Part shown: in pieces, positions 30,422-38,559 of the stretch
Layout: the number at the start of each line of letters is the position of its first letter
Position numbering within the stretch: the first letter of the stretch is position 1
From: Embleya sp040629175
Lineage (GTDB): Bacteria; Actinomycetota; Actinomycetes; Streptomycetales; Streptomycetaceae
Assembly (NCBI RefSeq): GCF_040629175.1
Contig: NZ_JBEXUX010000035.1
Span: 47,741-111,740, forward strand
Direction of reading: 5' to 3'
DNA length: 64,000 nucleotides
Made by a program: the position numbers and the translations under genes
The notes under the pieces: model-generated
Seen by the model: the letters and a program-made list of their open reading frames with translations, nothing else
The model's database searches: none
Told to the model about the DNA's origin: nothing

Positions 30422-31962
30422 CGCTGCTCCCCCTCCACGAGGTAGACGTTCTTGATCTTGCTGGTACCGCGCAGGAACGGCCCGGTCCCGAAGTCGTGTA
30501 CGAGCACCCGCACATCGGCCGCCGTCGGGTCCTCCGCGAGCGACTGGGCGAAGTCCCGGCTGACCCGGGCCAGGTGCCGCACCACCCCCTCGCGGCACAC
30601 CCGGGCGAGCTTGTCCCGATCCACCTCCTGCGCCGAAGTCCCGTCGCGCAGTTGGAGGTTGACCACGGGCCTGCTCTCCAGGTCGGCGTACTCGTCGACG
30701 GTCAGGCAGAACCCCTCCAGGTGCGCCGCCATCGGGTTGTCCCGGTACAGCCCGTACTCGACGTCCTGCGGGTAGATGTTGGCGCCCATGTACGAAATCG
30801 TGCTGTCCTTGCGCCCGAAGAGCAGCAGCAGCGGCAACCGCATGCCCTCGACCCGGGCCGCGCGCTCCCAGTCGACCCACGCCCGGGCGTCCGGCCGGAT
30901 CATCTCCTCGACCTGCGCGAAGGTGAGCAACCGGCCCTCGTCGCCGATGTTGTAGCGCACCTTCGGGCTCATCACCGCGGTCGAGTTGATCGTGCAGATC
31001 ACCTCGTCCTCGGCGTTGGTCTCCAGGTACGTCTCCAGCGGGTTGTACTGGAACACCATCGGCACCCGGCCCTCGTCCGGCCCCAGCAGTTGCGCCCGCA
31101 GCCGCTCGTCGGTCAGCAGCCGCTTGCGCAGCCACACCGTCGCGTCGCTCTCGCCGGCCATCCCGATGGTCAGGTCCGAGGCACCGTAGCCGGAGCGCAC
31201 CTTGACGAAGCGCTCCTCCAGGTAGTCGCGCAGCGCCTCGGTCATGCCCTCGCCGCCGACGAAGCCGTACATCGCGTGCCGACGCCAGTCGAAGCCCTCG
31301 GCGTCCAGGCGGTCGCGCAGATGCTTGAGGAACGGCGGGTACGCGGTGACCAGGTAGGTGAAGCGCGGCCCGAAGTGGCGCAGCGTGTCCACGATCTTGT
31401 CGATGTCGGGGCCGGTGTTCTTGACCATCGCCACCCGGGCCATCGCGATCCCGGTGTTGGTCCCGGTGGCCCACGCGCCCATCGAGTACGCGTTGATCAC
31501 GAACAACTTCCGCCGGGGGAAGACCAGCGAGGTGTAGCCGGCCACGTTGCGGTGCACCGACTTGAGTTCGCGCCGCGAACGCAGCCAGTTGTGCGGTGTC
31601 CCGGAGGACCCGGACGACTCGTCCACCACCGTCCCGGCCACCTCCAGCGTGCCCAGCCAGCAGCGGGTGTCCTCGGGATACGCCTTGACGTAGTTCTCCT
31701 TGGACGTCTCCGGGTACGAGGTGAGGTCGAACCAGCGGAAGCGCCACCGGTGCCGGCGCAGGAAGTCGCGGTAGGCGGGTACGTCGAGCGCGGCGAACTG
31801 GCAGGTCATCCACGCGTGTCGGCGGGCGAATCGCTGCATCCACGGCCGATAGTTGCGCGCGGTCCAACGCCAGACGACGGGATGGATCCGGTAGAGCTGA
31901 TACAGACCGGTCAGCGCGAAGCTGACCACACGCAGCAACCACTGTCGGATGAACCTGGCCAT
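30418..31962 (-). CDS. CapK/PaaK-like adenylate-forming enzyme
   Basis: Predicted 514-residue protein of the phenylacetate-CoA ligase/CapK group. The phosphate-binding loop is SSGSSGTPHNW (about 115-125), with GYGASDLTIGMAGESDA and the acidic YNIGDEGRLL adenylate motif farther on; LLLFGRKDSTISYMGANIYPQDVEYGLY matches the C-terminal hinge. The N-terminal RQWLLRVVSFALTGLYQLY may be an amphipathic membrane helix. These enzymes activate a carboxylate with ATP and pass it to CoA or an amine. It is first in the operon, followed by an acyltransferase gene, which supports an activate-then-transfer scheme. Substrate unknown. Confidence 0.82.
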   Translation of the reverse strand: MARFIRQWLLRVVSFALTGLYQLYRIHPVVWRWTARNYRPWMQRFARRHAWMTCQFAALDVPAYRDFLRRHRWRFRWFDLTSYPETSKENYVKAYPEDTRCWLGTLEVAGTVVDESSGSSGTPHNWLRSRRELKSVHRNVAGYTSLVFPRRKLFVINAYSMGAWATGTNTGIAMARVAMVKNTGPDIDKIVDTLRHFGPRFTYLVTAYPPFLKHLRDRLDAEGFDWRRHAMYGFVGGEGMTEALRDYLEERFVKVRSGYGASDLTIGMAGESDATVWLRKRLLTDERLRAQLLGPDEGRVPMVFQYNPLETYLETNAEDEVICTINSTAVMSPKVRYNIGDEGRLLTFAQVEEMIRPDARAWVDWERAARVEGMRLPLLLLFGRKDSTISYMGANIYPQDVEYGLYRDNPMAAHLEGFCLTVDEYADLESRPVVNLQLRDGTSAQEVDRDKLARVCREGVVRHLARVSRDFAQSLAEDPTAADVRVLVHDFGTGPFLRGTSKIKNVYLVEGEQR

Positions 31963-32037
31963 GACCGTCCGCCCCTTTGCCGCGCCGGCCCACCCGGCGT
32001 ATGTCTCCAGCCTGCGGCGACAGGGGTGTTCGGGACA

Positions 32038-32065
32038 TGAGTACCACTACTCAGTCCACTACTCG
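32038..32065 (-). promoter_or_regulatory. operator candidate of the CapK operon
   Basis: TGAGTA-CCAC-TACTCA (32038-32053) is a perfect 6-bp-arm palindrome, and the half CCACTACTC is repeated 12 bp away (32056-32064). It lies 76-103 bases upstream of the CapK-like start, between that gene and the ribosomal-operon terminator. The symmetry and spacing fit a LuxR/NarL- or XRE-type dimer plus one extra half-site. Confidence 0.6.
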
Positions 32066-32071
32066 AAAACG

Positions 32072-32108
32072 CCGAACGGCCCGACCCCACAGGGGTCGGG
32101 CCGTTCGG
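32072..32108. terminator. strong terminator of the rpsF-ssb-rpsR-rplI operon
   Basis: A perfect 17-bp stem (32072-32088 with 32092-32108) and a 3-base loop begin 11 bases past the rplI stop. Confidence 0.88.
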
Positions 32109-32118
32109 GTGCTTCAGG

Positions 32119-32565
32119 TCAGGCAGGCACGACGTCGAGGTCGAGCGCGGCCGAAACCTCCTGGTGGAGGCGGACCGTGATGCGGTGCGACCCGACGGTC
32201 TTGATCGGCGTACCGATCTCGACGCGACGCTTGTCGATGTCCGGACCGCCGGCGGCCTTGATGGCCGACACGACGTCCGCGACGGTGACCGAGCCGAAGA
32301 GTCGGCCCGTCTCGCCGGCGCGCGTCTGGAGCGTCACCTTGAGACCCGCGAGCTGACCCTTGACCTCGGCGGCCTGGTCGAGCGTGCGGATCTCGCGGAC
32401 CTTGCGGGCGCGACGGATGGCCGCCACGTCCTTTTCGCCGCCGCGGCTCCAGCGAATCGCGTAGCCGCGCGGGATGAGGTAGTTGCGGCCGTAGCCGTCC
32501 TTGACCTCGATGATGTCGCCGGGCTCACCGAGACCGGTCACCTCGTGGGTGAGGATGAGCTTCAT
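32119..32565 (-). CDS. rplI: 50S ribosomal protein L9
   Basis: Predicted 148-residue protein. The N-terminal RNA-binding domain reads MKLILTHEVTGLGEPGDIIEVKDGYGRNYLIPRGYA, the family signature, and a long helix links it to the C-terminal domain (FGSVTVADVVSAIKAAGG). It is last of the four-gene ribosomal/ssb operon, with 17 bases to rpsR, and a strong terminator follows. Confidence 0.98.
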   Translation of the reverse strand: MKLILTHEVTGLGEPGDIIEVKDGYGRNYLIPRGYAIRWSRGGEKDVAAIRRARKVREIRTLDQAAEVKGQLAGLKVTLQTRAGETGRLFGSVTVADVVSAIKAAGGPDIDKRRVEIGTPIKTVGSHRITVRLHQEVSAALDLDVVPA

Positions 32566-32582
32566 GACAAGATCACCCTTTC

Positions 32583-32819
32583 TCAGCGAGCAGTGCTGGT
32601 GTACGGCAGCAGCGCCATCTCGCGGCTGTTCTTGACAGCCACGGCGACGTCACGCTGGTGCTGCGTGCAGTTACCGGTCACGCGACGAGCGCGGATCTTC
32701 CCGCGGTCGGAGATGAACTTCCGCAGCAGGTTGGTGTCCTTGTAGTCCACATAGGAGATCTTCTCCTTGCAGAACACGCAGACCTTCTTCTTAGGCTTGC
32801 GCGCAGGCGCCTTCGCCAT
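32583..32819 (-). CDS. rpsR: 30S ribosomal protein S18
   Basis: Predicted 78-residue basic protein. VCVFCKEKISYVDYKDTNLLRKFISDRGKI and RRVTGNCTQHQRDVAVAVKNSREMALLPY are the family core. Two Cys form a C-x2-C pair near 15-18 with another at about 53, so this could be a zinc-binding (C+) paralogue; streptomycetes carry both C+ and C- S18 forms, but I cannot confirm zinc binding. It lies between ssb and rplI. Confidence 0.97.
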   Translation of the reverse strand: MAKAPARKPKKKVCVFCKEKISYVDYKDTNLLRKFISDRGKIRARRVTGNCTQHQRDVAVAVKNSREMALLPYTSTAR

Positions 32820-32885
32820 TGTGCTCTCCAGATCGTTTCAGAAGTCTTCAGCTCGGAATGCGAACCGATCCCTGGGCCTTGCGGC

Positions 32886-33494
32886 CTAGAAGGGGGGTTC
32901 GTCCGAGTAGCCGCCCGGCGGGGGACCCCAGCCCCCCGCGCCGCCGCCGCCCTGCTGCTGGCCGCCCCCTGCGGGAGTGGCCCACGGGTCGTCGGCGGGT
33001 GCGCCACCGCCCTGCTGGGGACGGCCGCCGTAGCCACCGCCGCCCTGCTGTCCGCCGCCCTGCTGGCCGCCGTAACCGCCACCGCCCTGCTGCTGACCGC
33101 CGCCGTAGCCACCCTGACCGCCGCCTCCGCGGCTGGTCTTGGTGATCTTGGCGGTGGCCCACTTCAGGGTCGGGCCGATCTCGTCGACCTCGAGCTCCAC
33201 GACGGTGCGCTTCTCGCCCTCTTTGGTCTCGTAGGACCGCTGCTTCAGCCGGCCCTGGACGATGACGCCCGTGCCGCGCTGGAGGGATTCCGCGACGTTC
33301 TCCGCGAGTTGCTTCCAGGCCGAACAGCGGAGGAACAGCGCTTCGCCGTCCTTCCACTCGTTCGTCTGACGGTCGAACGTGCGCGGCGTGGACGCCACGG
33401 TGAAGTTCGCGACAGCGGCACCGCTGGGCGTGAAGCGCAGTTCCGGGTCGGCAGTCAGGTTTCCGACAACAGTGATGATGGTCTCGCCTGCCAT
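32886..33494 (-). CDS. ssb: single-stranded DNA-binding protein
   Basis: Predicted 202-residue protein. The OB-fold is residues 1-115 (MAGETIITVVGNLTADPELRFTPSGAAVANFTVAS..., RCSAWKQLAENVAESLQRGTGVIVQGRL). A Gly/Gln-rich flexible linker with repeated GGGYGG units follows, then the acidic tip DEPPF that binds partner proteins. Position between rpsF and rpsR is typical. The repetitive linker DNA could be prone to length change. Confidence 0.98.
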   Translation of the reverse strand: MAGETIITVVGNLTADPELRFTPSGAAVANFTVASTPRTFDRQTNEWKDGEALFLRCSAWKQLAENVAESLQRGTGVIVQGRLKQRSYETKEGEKRTVVELEVDEIGPTLKWATAKITKTSRGGGGQGGYGGGQQQGGGGYGGQQGGGQQGGGGYGGRPQQGGGAPADDPWATPAGGGQQQGGGGAGGWGPPPGGYSDEPPF

Positions 33495-33570
33495 GCTGAC
33501 CCCTTCGCTGATTTCAGCGCAGTGCTGCGTTTCGACGTGCGGTGCGGTTGGTGGTGCGCGCGAGCTCGGA

Positions 33571-33861
33571 CTAGCGCTGGTCGGGGCGCAGGACCTTGGT
33601 CCGCAGCACCGACTCGTTGAGGTTCATCTGACGGTCGAGTTCCTTGACGGTCGCGGGCTCCGCGGCCAGGTCCACGACGGCGTAGATGCCCTCGGACTTC
33701 TTCTTGATCTCGTACGAGAGCCGGCGACGGCCCCACGTGTCGATCTTCTCGACCTTGCCACCGTCGTTGCGGATGACATTGAGGAACTGCTCGAGCAGCG
33801 GCGTGACCGCGCGCTCTTCGAGGTCCGCGTCGAGGATGACCATGAGTTCGTAGCTACGCAT
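33571..33861 (-). CDS. rpsF: 30S ribosomal protein S6
   Basis: Predicted 96-residue protein starting MRSYELMVILDADLEERAV, with IDTWGRRRLSYEIKKKSEGIYAVVDL and a final DRQMNLNESVLRTKVLRPDQR, all family-typical. ATG 33861 has a GGAGG ribosome site. First gene of the operon; its promoter should lie in the 237-base gap to the divergent membrane-protein gene. Confidence 0.98.
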   Translation of the reverse strand: MRSYELMVILDADLEERAVTPLLEQFLNVIRNDGGKVEKIDTWGRRRLSYEIKKKSEGIYAVVDLAAEPATVKELDRQMNLNESVLRTKVLRPDQR

Positions 33862-34098
33862 GTGAACACCCACCTCCTGTGGACTGATCGGCCACGGAAT
33901 CTCCGTGGCAGGAGGGCTTGCGTAATGCCGCCGCGCCAAGGCGGCCCCCGAAAACGCGCGGGGGTGCCGAGAGTGCAGCGGACGGTACAGCGTACCCGGA
34001 CCCGCACACACTCTTGAAATCGAGCTTGACGCGGTCGCCTCGGGGGATGGATATACCGACAAAACGTCCACTCCGCAGTCACTCACCGGAGGCGCGCG

Positions 34099-34425
34099 AT
34101 GGCACAAACGATCCGCCGCACGGGATCCGCGGCAACCGCGGGAGCGCATCGGCCCCACCTGACCCTCAACTCCGACGGCCGGGCACATCCGCGCGAGAAC
34201 GCGCTGGTGGCCGCGGTGGTGCTGTTCGCGCTGGTGGGCGGCATCTGTGCGTTCTTCAAGGACATGCACATCCTGGGCGCGTGGACCGCGCTCGCGGGTG
34301 TGGTGACCGGGCTGATCAGCCAGATGTTCTCGGCGACCACCGAGGAGCGGGTGGTCACGGTGCTCGCGCTCGGCGTGTCCGCCGTGGCCCTGTTCATGAA
34401 CATGTTCCACGGTGGCCTCTACTGA
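34099..34425 (+). CDS. small three-helix membrane protein
   Basis: Predicted 108-residue protein. Residues 1-33 are hydrophilic (MAQTIRRTGSAATAG...HPRENALVAA), then three hydrophobic segments follow: VAAVVLFALVGGICAFF, AWTALAGVVTGLISQMF and VVTVLALGVSAVALFMNMF. A GGAGG ribosome site precedes ATG 34099. It is divergent from rpsF and conserved in character with proteins at this place in streptomycetes. No function is assigned. Confidence 0.75.
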   Translation: MAQTIRRTGSAATAGAHRPHLTLNSDGRAHPRENALVAAVVLFALVGGICAFFKDMHILGAWTALAGVVTGLISQMFSATTEERVVTVLALGVSAVALFMNMFHGGLY

Positions 34426-34630
34426 CCCCGACCCGCGCACCGCGCGACGGCCCGCCGGACGATTCTCCGGCGGGCCGCTCGCTGCTCTCGACGGCGGCCG
34501 GGCGTCCGTTTTGCCGATGAAGGTCCGGCTCGTCCTCGTACCGTCCCGACTGCGACGCCCGGCACGATCCATAGCGCCCAAAGGCGCAGTAACCTCTGTC
34601 ACGGCCGAACCGATTTCGAGGAGCTCTTAC

Positions 34631-35749
34631 ATGTCTTTGCGCCTGAGGACGCTCACCGCCGAGGAGCATCTCGCCTTTATCAAGGGCAGGCCCTCCGTGA
34701 GCTTTCTTCAGTGCCCCTCCTGGGGCGCGGTGAAGAGTGAGTGGCGATCCGAGAGCATCGGTTGGATCGACGAGTCGGGCGCCGTCGTGGGCGCGGCACT
34801 CGTGCTGTACCGGCAACTGCCGAAGATAAAGCGCTATCTCGCGTACATGCCGGAGGGCCCGGTCATCGACTGGTTCGACGGCGACCTGCGCAAGTGGCTC
34901 GACCCGATGCTCGCGCACCTCAAGAGCCGCGGCTCGTTCTCGGTCAAGATGGGCCCGCCGGTGGTGATCGCCCGCTGGGAGGCGGACACGATCAAGAAGG
35001 CGATCGCGGCCAAGTCGGCGAACCGGCTGCGGGATCTGACCCCGGACTGGACCGACGACCGCGGCGCCGAGTTGGAGCGCCAACTGCGCGGCCTGGGTTG
35101 GCAGCAGGACGCGTCGGGCGGGGCCGGTTTCGGCGACGTGCAGCCGCGCTACGTGTTCCAGGTACCGCTGGTCCGGCGCAGCCTGGAGGACGTGCACGCG
35201 GGCTTCAACCAACTGTGGCGACGCAACATCAAGAAGGCCACGAAGGCCGGCGTGGACGTGGTCCAGGGCGGCTACGACGACCTGCCGGTCTTCCACGAGG
35301 TCTACAAGGTCACCGCGGTCCGCGACCACTTCACCCCGCGGCCGTTGGCCTATTTCCAGGGCATGTGGAAGGCGCTCAACGCCGAGGACCCCGAGCGCAT
35401 GCGGCTGTATCTGGCCAAGCACGAGGGCGAGGTGCTCGCCTCCACCACGATGGTCACCGTGGGCGACCACGTCTGGTACTCGTACGGCGCGTCGGCCAAC
35501 CACAAGCGTGAGGTGCGCCCCTCGAACGCGATCCAGTGGCGGATGTTGCGGGACGCGTACGCCCTCGGCGCCTCCGCCTACGACCTGCGCGGCATCAGCG
35601 ACACCCTGGACGAGAACGACCACCTCTTCGGACTCATCCAGTTCAAGCTCGGCACCGGCGGCCAGGCCGTCGAGTATCTCGGCGAGTGGGACTTCCCGCT
35701 CAACAAGATGCTGCACAAGGCGCTGGACATGTACATGTCACGCCGCTGA
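34631..35749 (+). CDS. femX: FemX-type peptidoglycan bridge aminoacyltransferase
   Basis: Predicted 372-residue FemABX protein with two GNAT-like halves. Marks are SFLQCPSWGAVKSEW, RYLAYMPEGPVIDW, a FNQLWRRNIKKATKAGV coiled segment, HFTPRPLAYFQGMWKAL, and a C-terminal YDLRGISDTLDENDHLFGLIQFKLGTGGQAVEYLGEWDFPLN. FemX uses Gly-tRNA to add the first bridge residue to the diaminopimelate of lipid II in streptomycetes. ATG 34631 follows a GAGGAGC ribosome site. The alanine-racemase-like gene follows by 132 bases, matching a conserved pairing. The exact amino acid cannot be read. Confidence 0.88.
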   Translation: MSLRLRTLTAEEHLAFIKGRPSVSFLQCPSWGAVKSEWRSESIGWIDESGAVVGAALVLYRQLPKIKRYLAYMPEGPVIDWFDGDLRKWLDPMLAHLKSRGSFSVKMGPPVVIARWEADTIKKAIAAKSANRLRDLTPDWTDDRGAELERQLRGLGWQQDASGGAGFGDVQPRYVFQVPLVRRSLEDVHAGFNQLWRRNIKKATKAGVDVVQGGYDDLPVFHEVYKVTAVRDHFTPRPLAYFQGMWKALNAEDPERMRLYLAKHEGEVLASTTMVTVGDHVWYSYGASANHKREVRPSNAIQWRMLRDAYALGASAYDLRGISDTLDENDHLFGLIQFKLGTGGQAVEYLGEWDFPLNKMLHKALDMYMSRR

Positions 35750-35881
35750 CGCACTACCGGCGGCACCTGTGTCGTCGGCTCGATACGTGATCGTCGCGAC
35801 GCGGCCGGCGTCGTGTGTTCCCCGCCTCCGCCCTGCGTTCTCCAAGGGCAAGCCCCGTACACGGAAGGCCCCGAAGCGCCC

Positions 35882-36913
35882 ATGTCGCTCACGCTCTACG
35901 TCGATGCCGCCCGCTGGCGCAAGCACCAGGACGAGGTACGCGACACGTTCCCCGGTCTCGTACCGGTGATGAAGGGCAACGGGTACGGGTTCACCAATCC
36001 CAGGCTGGCCGAGGAGGCCGCCCGGATGTGCGTGGACACCGTGGCCGTGGGGACCACCTACGAGGCCGCGGTGGTCAAGGACCACTTCGACGGCAAGGTC
36101 CTGGTGCTCACGCCGTACCTGCGCGGCGAGGAGGCGGTCCCGCTGCCGGATCGCACCATCCGCACGGTCTCCTCGGTGCAGGCCGCCCGGGATCTGGTGG
36201 GCTGCCGGGTGGTGGTCGCGTGCATGACCACGATGAAGCGGGACGGGGTCACCGAGGAGGAGCTGGTCAAGCTCCGCACCGGGATGGACGACGTGCGCCT
36301 GGAGGGCTTCTCGCTGCACCTGCCGCTGGACCACCCGGACGGCTACGACCCGGTGGCCGAGGTGGTGGGCTGGGTCGAGCGGCTGCGCGCGGCCCGGCTG
36401 CCGGTGCGCACGATGTACGTCAGCCACCTGACCGCGGCCGAGCTCGCGGTGCTGCGCGAGCGGCACCCGGACACCGAGTTCCGGCCGCGGATCGGCACCG
36501 ACCTGTGGCTGGGCGACCACGACGCGCTGGCCAGCCGGGGCACCGTGTTGGACGTGGTGCGGATCGCGCGCGGCGAACGCTTCGGCTACCGCCAGCGCAA
36601 GGCGCCCAGCGACGGGCACCTGGTCGTGGTCAGCGGCGGCACCGCCCAGGGGGTGGGCCTGGAGGCGCCCAAGACCGTGCGCGGAGTGATGCCCAGGGCC
36701 AAGGGCGTCGCCCGGGCCGGCCTGGCGACCGTCAACCGCGCGTTGTCCCCGTTCACCTGGGCGGGCAAGCAGCGCTGGTTCGCCGAGCCGCCGCACATGC
36801 AGGTCAGCCTGCTGTTCCTGGCCAACGACGTGGCCCCGCCCAAGCCGGGCGACGAGTTGGAGGCCGCGCTGCGGCACACCACGACGCACTTCGACCGGAT
36901 CGCCCTGCGCTGA
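35882..36913 (+). CDS. alanine-racemase-like PLP barrel protein
   Basis: Predicted 343-residue protein. The N-terminal alanine-racemase barrel is indicated by SLTLYVDAARWRKH, and the PLP-lysine motif PVMKGNGYGFTNPRLAEEA appears near 25-45. TMYVSHLTAAELAVLRERHPDTEFRPRIGTDLWLG and RFGYRQRKAP follow. It is a little shorter than classical Alr (about 370-380) and diverges in the C-terminal beta domain, so it may not be the housekeeping racemase. It lies directly after femX and probably acts in cell-wall precursor supply or bridge formation. A 21-bp terminator follows. Confidence 0.75.
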   Translation: MSLTLYVDAARWRKHQDEVRDTFPGLVPVMKGNGYGFTNPRLAEEAARMCVDTVAVGTTYEAAVVKDHFDGKVLVLTPYLRGEEAVPLPDRTIRTVSSVQAARDLVGCRVVVACMTTMKRDGVTEEELVKLRTGMDDVRLEGFSLHLPLDHPDGYDPVAEVVGWVERLRAARLPVRTMYVSHLTAAELAVLRERHPDTEFRPRIGTDLWLGDHDALASRGTVLDVVRIARGERFGYRQRKAPSDGHLVVVSGGTAQGVGLEAPKTVRGVMPRAKGVARAGLATVNRALSPFTWAGKQRWFAEPPHMQVSLLFLANDVAPPKPGDELEAALRHTTTHFDRIALR

Positions 36914-36923
36914 CCCGACCACG

Positions 36924-36972
36924 CGAAGGGCCTCGGCCGGGACGATTCGCGCGTCCCGGCCGAGGCCCTTCG
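36924..36972. terminator. very long hairpin between the racemase-like and GT87 genes
   Basis: A perfect 21-bp stem (36924-36944 with 36952-36972) and 7-base loop separate the convergent genes, ending 34 bases before the GT87 stop. Confidence 0.88.
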
Positions 36973-37005
36973 TTCGTGCCGCCCGGCGTCGGGCCCGCGT
37001 CCCGC

Positions 37006-38436
37006 TCAGCCGCCCGCGCGGGCCAGGACCGAGGTCGGCACGAAGACGTCCGGGGCCCGGTCGAGCACCCCGCCCGAGGGGTCGTCGCTGCCGTCCGCGC
37101 GCACCGGGTCCCGATCCGGACGCAGGATGTCGCGCACCACGACCAGGCACAGGTAGGCGGTGCCGAGCAGGTGCAGCAGGATCACCACGTGGTAGGCGTT
37201 CTGCGACAGGCCCTTGCCGGAGAACGAGGCGATGTACATCCACACGCCGATGAAGTACGTGACCTCGCACGCCTGCCAGATCAGGAAGTCCCGCCAGCGC
37301 GGCCGGGCCAACACCGCCAGCGGGATCAGCCACAACACGTACTGCGGTGAGTAGACCTTGTTGGTCAGGATGAAGGCCGCCACGATCAGGAACACCAATT
37401 GGGCGAACCTGGGCCGACGCGGGGCGCACATGGTCAACGCGGCGATCGCCAGGCAGCACAACACCAGGCTCAGCGTGACGTAGGTGTTCAGATGCTCCAG
37501 TGGTCGCCCGTCGCGCTGCTGGATGATCAACCACACCGAGCCGTAGTCGGCGGGGCGGTCCTGGCTGAACGTATAGAAGAGTTTCCAGCCCTCGCGGATG
37601 TGCAATCCGCCCTCGAAGTCCAGCATCACCGGCAGGTTCACCACCAGCCAGGAAACCGCCGCCGCCGCGGCGGTCCGGGCGAACGCGAGCATCCGGCCCG
37701 AGCGCAGACACAACAGGAACAGCGGCGCCAGCAACAACACCGGATACAGCTTCGCCGCGGTCGCCAGACCGATCAGCACACCGGCGACCACCACGTTGCG
37801 CCGCGCCCACGACCACATCGCCACCGCCGTCAGCGCGACCGCGACCAGGTCCCAGTTGATCAGCCCGTTCAGCGCCAACGCGGGCGCACAGGCCACCATC
37901 GCGGCGTCCCAGGGCCGACGCCCGGAGGTGCCCTTGACCGCGATCACGGTCACCACCGCACAGGCCATCATGATCAACGCGTTGATCATCACGAACCAGA
38001 GCTGCTCGTCCTTGAGGTCGCCCCCGGTGAGGTCGCCCGCCGCCCGCGCCAGGGTCCCGGCGAAGGCCATCACCCCACCGGTGATGACCGGATACTCCAG
38101 GAACCTCATGTCCTTGTCGCCGGTCTCCTGGAAGTACGGGATCTTCCCGTCCGCGAGACCACGATTGACGTACAGGTGCGGCATGTCGCTGTAGCAGGCG
38201 TGCGAGTACTGCGTGGTGCCGGAGAACCAACCGCCGTCGTAGCAGGGCTTCTTCTGCATGATCCCGAGCGCGAAGCAGACCACCGCGAGCAGCACGAGCA
38301 CCCGGACCGGGGTCCACCACCGATTCGGCACGAACCGGATCCGGCGTCCGGCGGGTCCGCCGACGAGCTCGCTGCCCGCCCGGACCACGGGGTCGTCCCG
38401 GGTGGGCAGGACGGGTTCGGTCGATGTCGGCGTCAT
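37006..38436 (-). CDS. GT87/DUF2029 membrane mannosyltransferase
   Basis: Predicted 476-residue protein with about ten membrane helices, of the GT-C fold family that uses polyprenyl-phosphate mannose. It has ALGIMQKKPCYDGGWF at the first outer loop, the LEYPVITGGVMAF segment, AAKLYPVLLLAPLFLLCL and AAFILTNKVYSPQYVLWLIPL, which are GT87 hallmarks (for example the PimE/MptC group). An upstream in-frame ATG (38445) is closer to the AGAGG ribosome site than ideal, so ATG 38436 with 9-base spacing is chosen. Nearby ino1 makes phosphatidylinositol mannoside or lipoglycan synthesis a fitting pathway, by inference. Confidence 0.8.
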   Translation of the reverse strand: MTPTSTEPVLPTRDDPVVRAGSELVGGPAGRRIRFVPNRWWTPVRVLVLLAVVCFALGIMQKKPCYDGGWFSGTTQYSHACYSDMPHLYVNRGLADGKIPYFQETGDKDMRFLEYPVITGGVMAFAGTLARAAGDLTGGDLKDEQLWFVMINALIMMACAVVTVIAVKGTSGRRPWDAAMVACAPALALNGLINWDLVAVALTAVAMWSWARRNVVVAGVLIGLATAAKLYPVLLLAPLFLLCLRSGRMLAFARTAAAAAVSWLVVNLPVMLDFEGGLHIREGWKLFYTFSQDRPADYGSVWLIIQQRDGRPLEHLNTYVTLSLVLCCLAIAALTMCAPRRPRFAQLVFLIVAAFILTNKVYSPQYVLWLIPLAVLARPRWRDFLIWQACEVTYFIGVWMYIASFSGKGLSQNAYHVVILLHLLGTAYLCLVVVRDILRPDRDPVRADGSDDPSGGVLDRAPDVFVPTSVLARAGG

Positions 38437-38492
38437 GGCGCTCATCCTCTCGCGTTCCCCGAGGAGGCTGCCCTCGCCGGCCGGATACGACA

Positions 38493-38528
38493 ACGCGTGC
38501 CCCACCGCCGAGGCGATGGGGCACGCGT
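38493..38528 (-). terminator. hairpin terminator of the PBP gene
   Basis: ACGCGTGCCCCA (38493-38504) pairs perfectly with TGGGGCACGCGT (38517-38528) over a 12-base loop. It lies 32 bases beyond the PBP stop and 57 bases before the GT87 start on the same strand. Confidence 0.78.
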
Positions 38529-38559
38529 AAGGCTAGGCCCTGTCCGGTGTGGCCACCGG

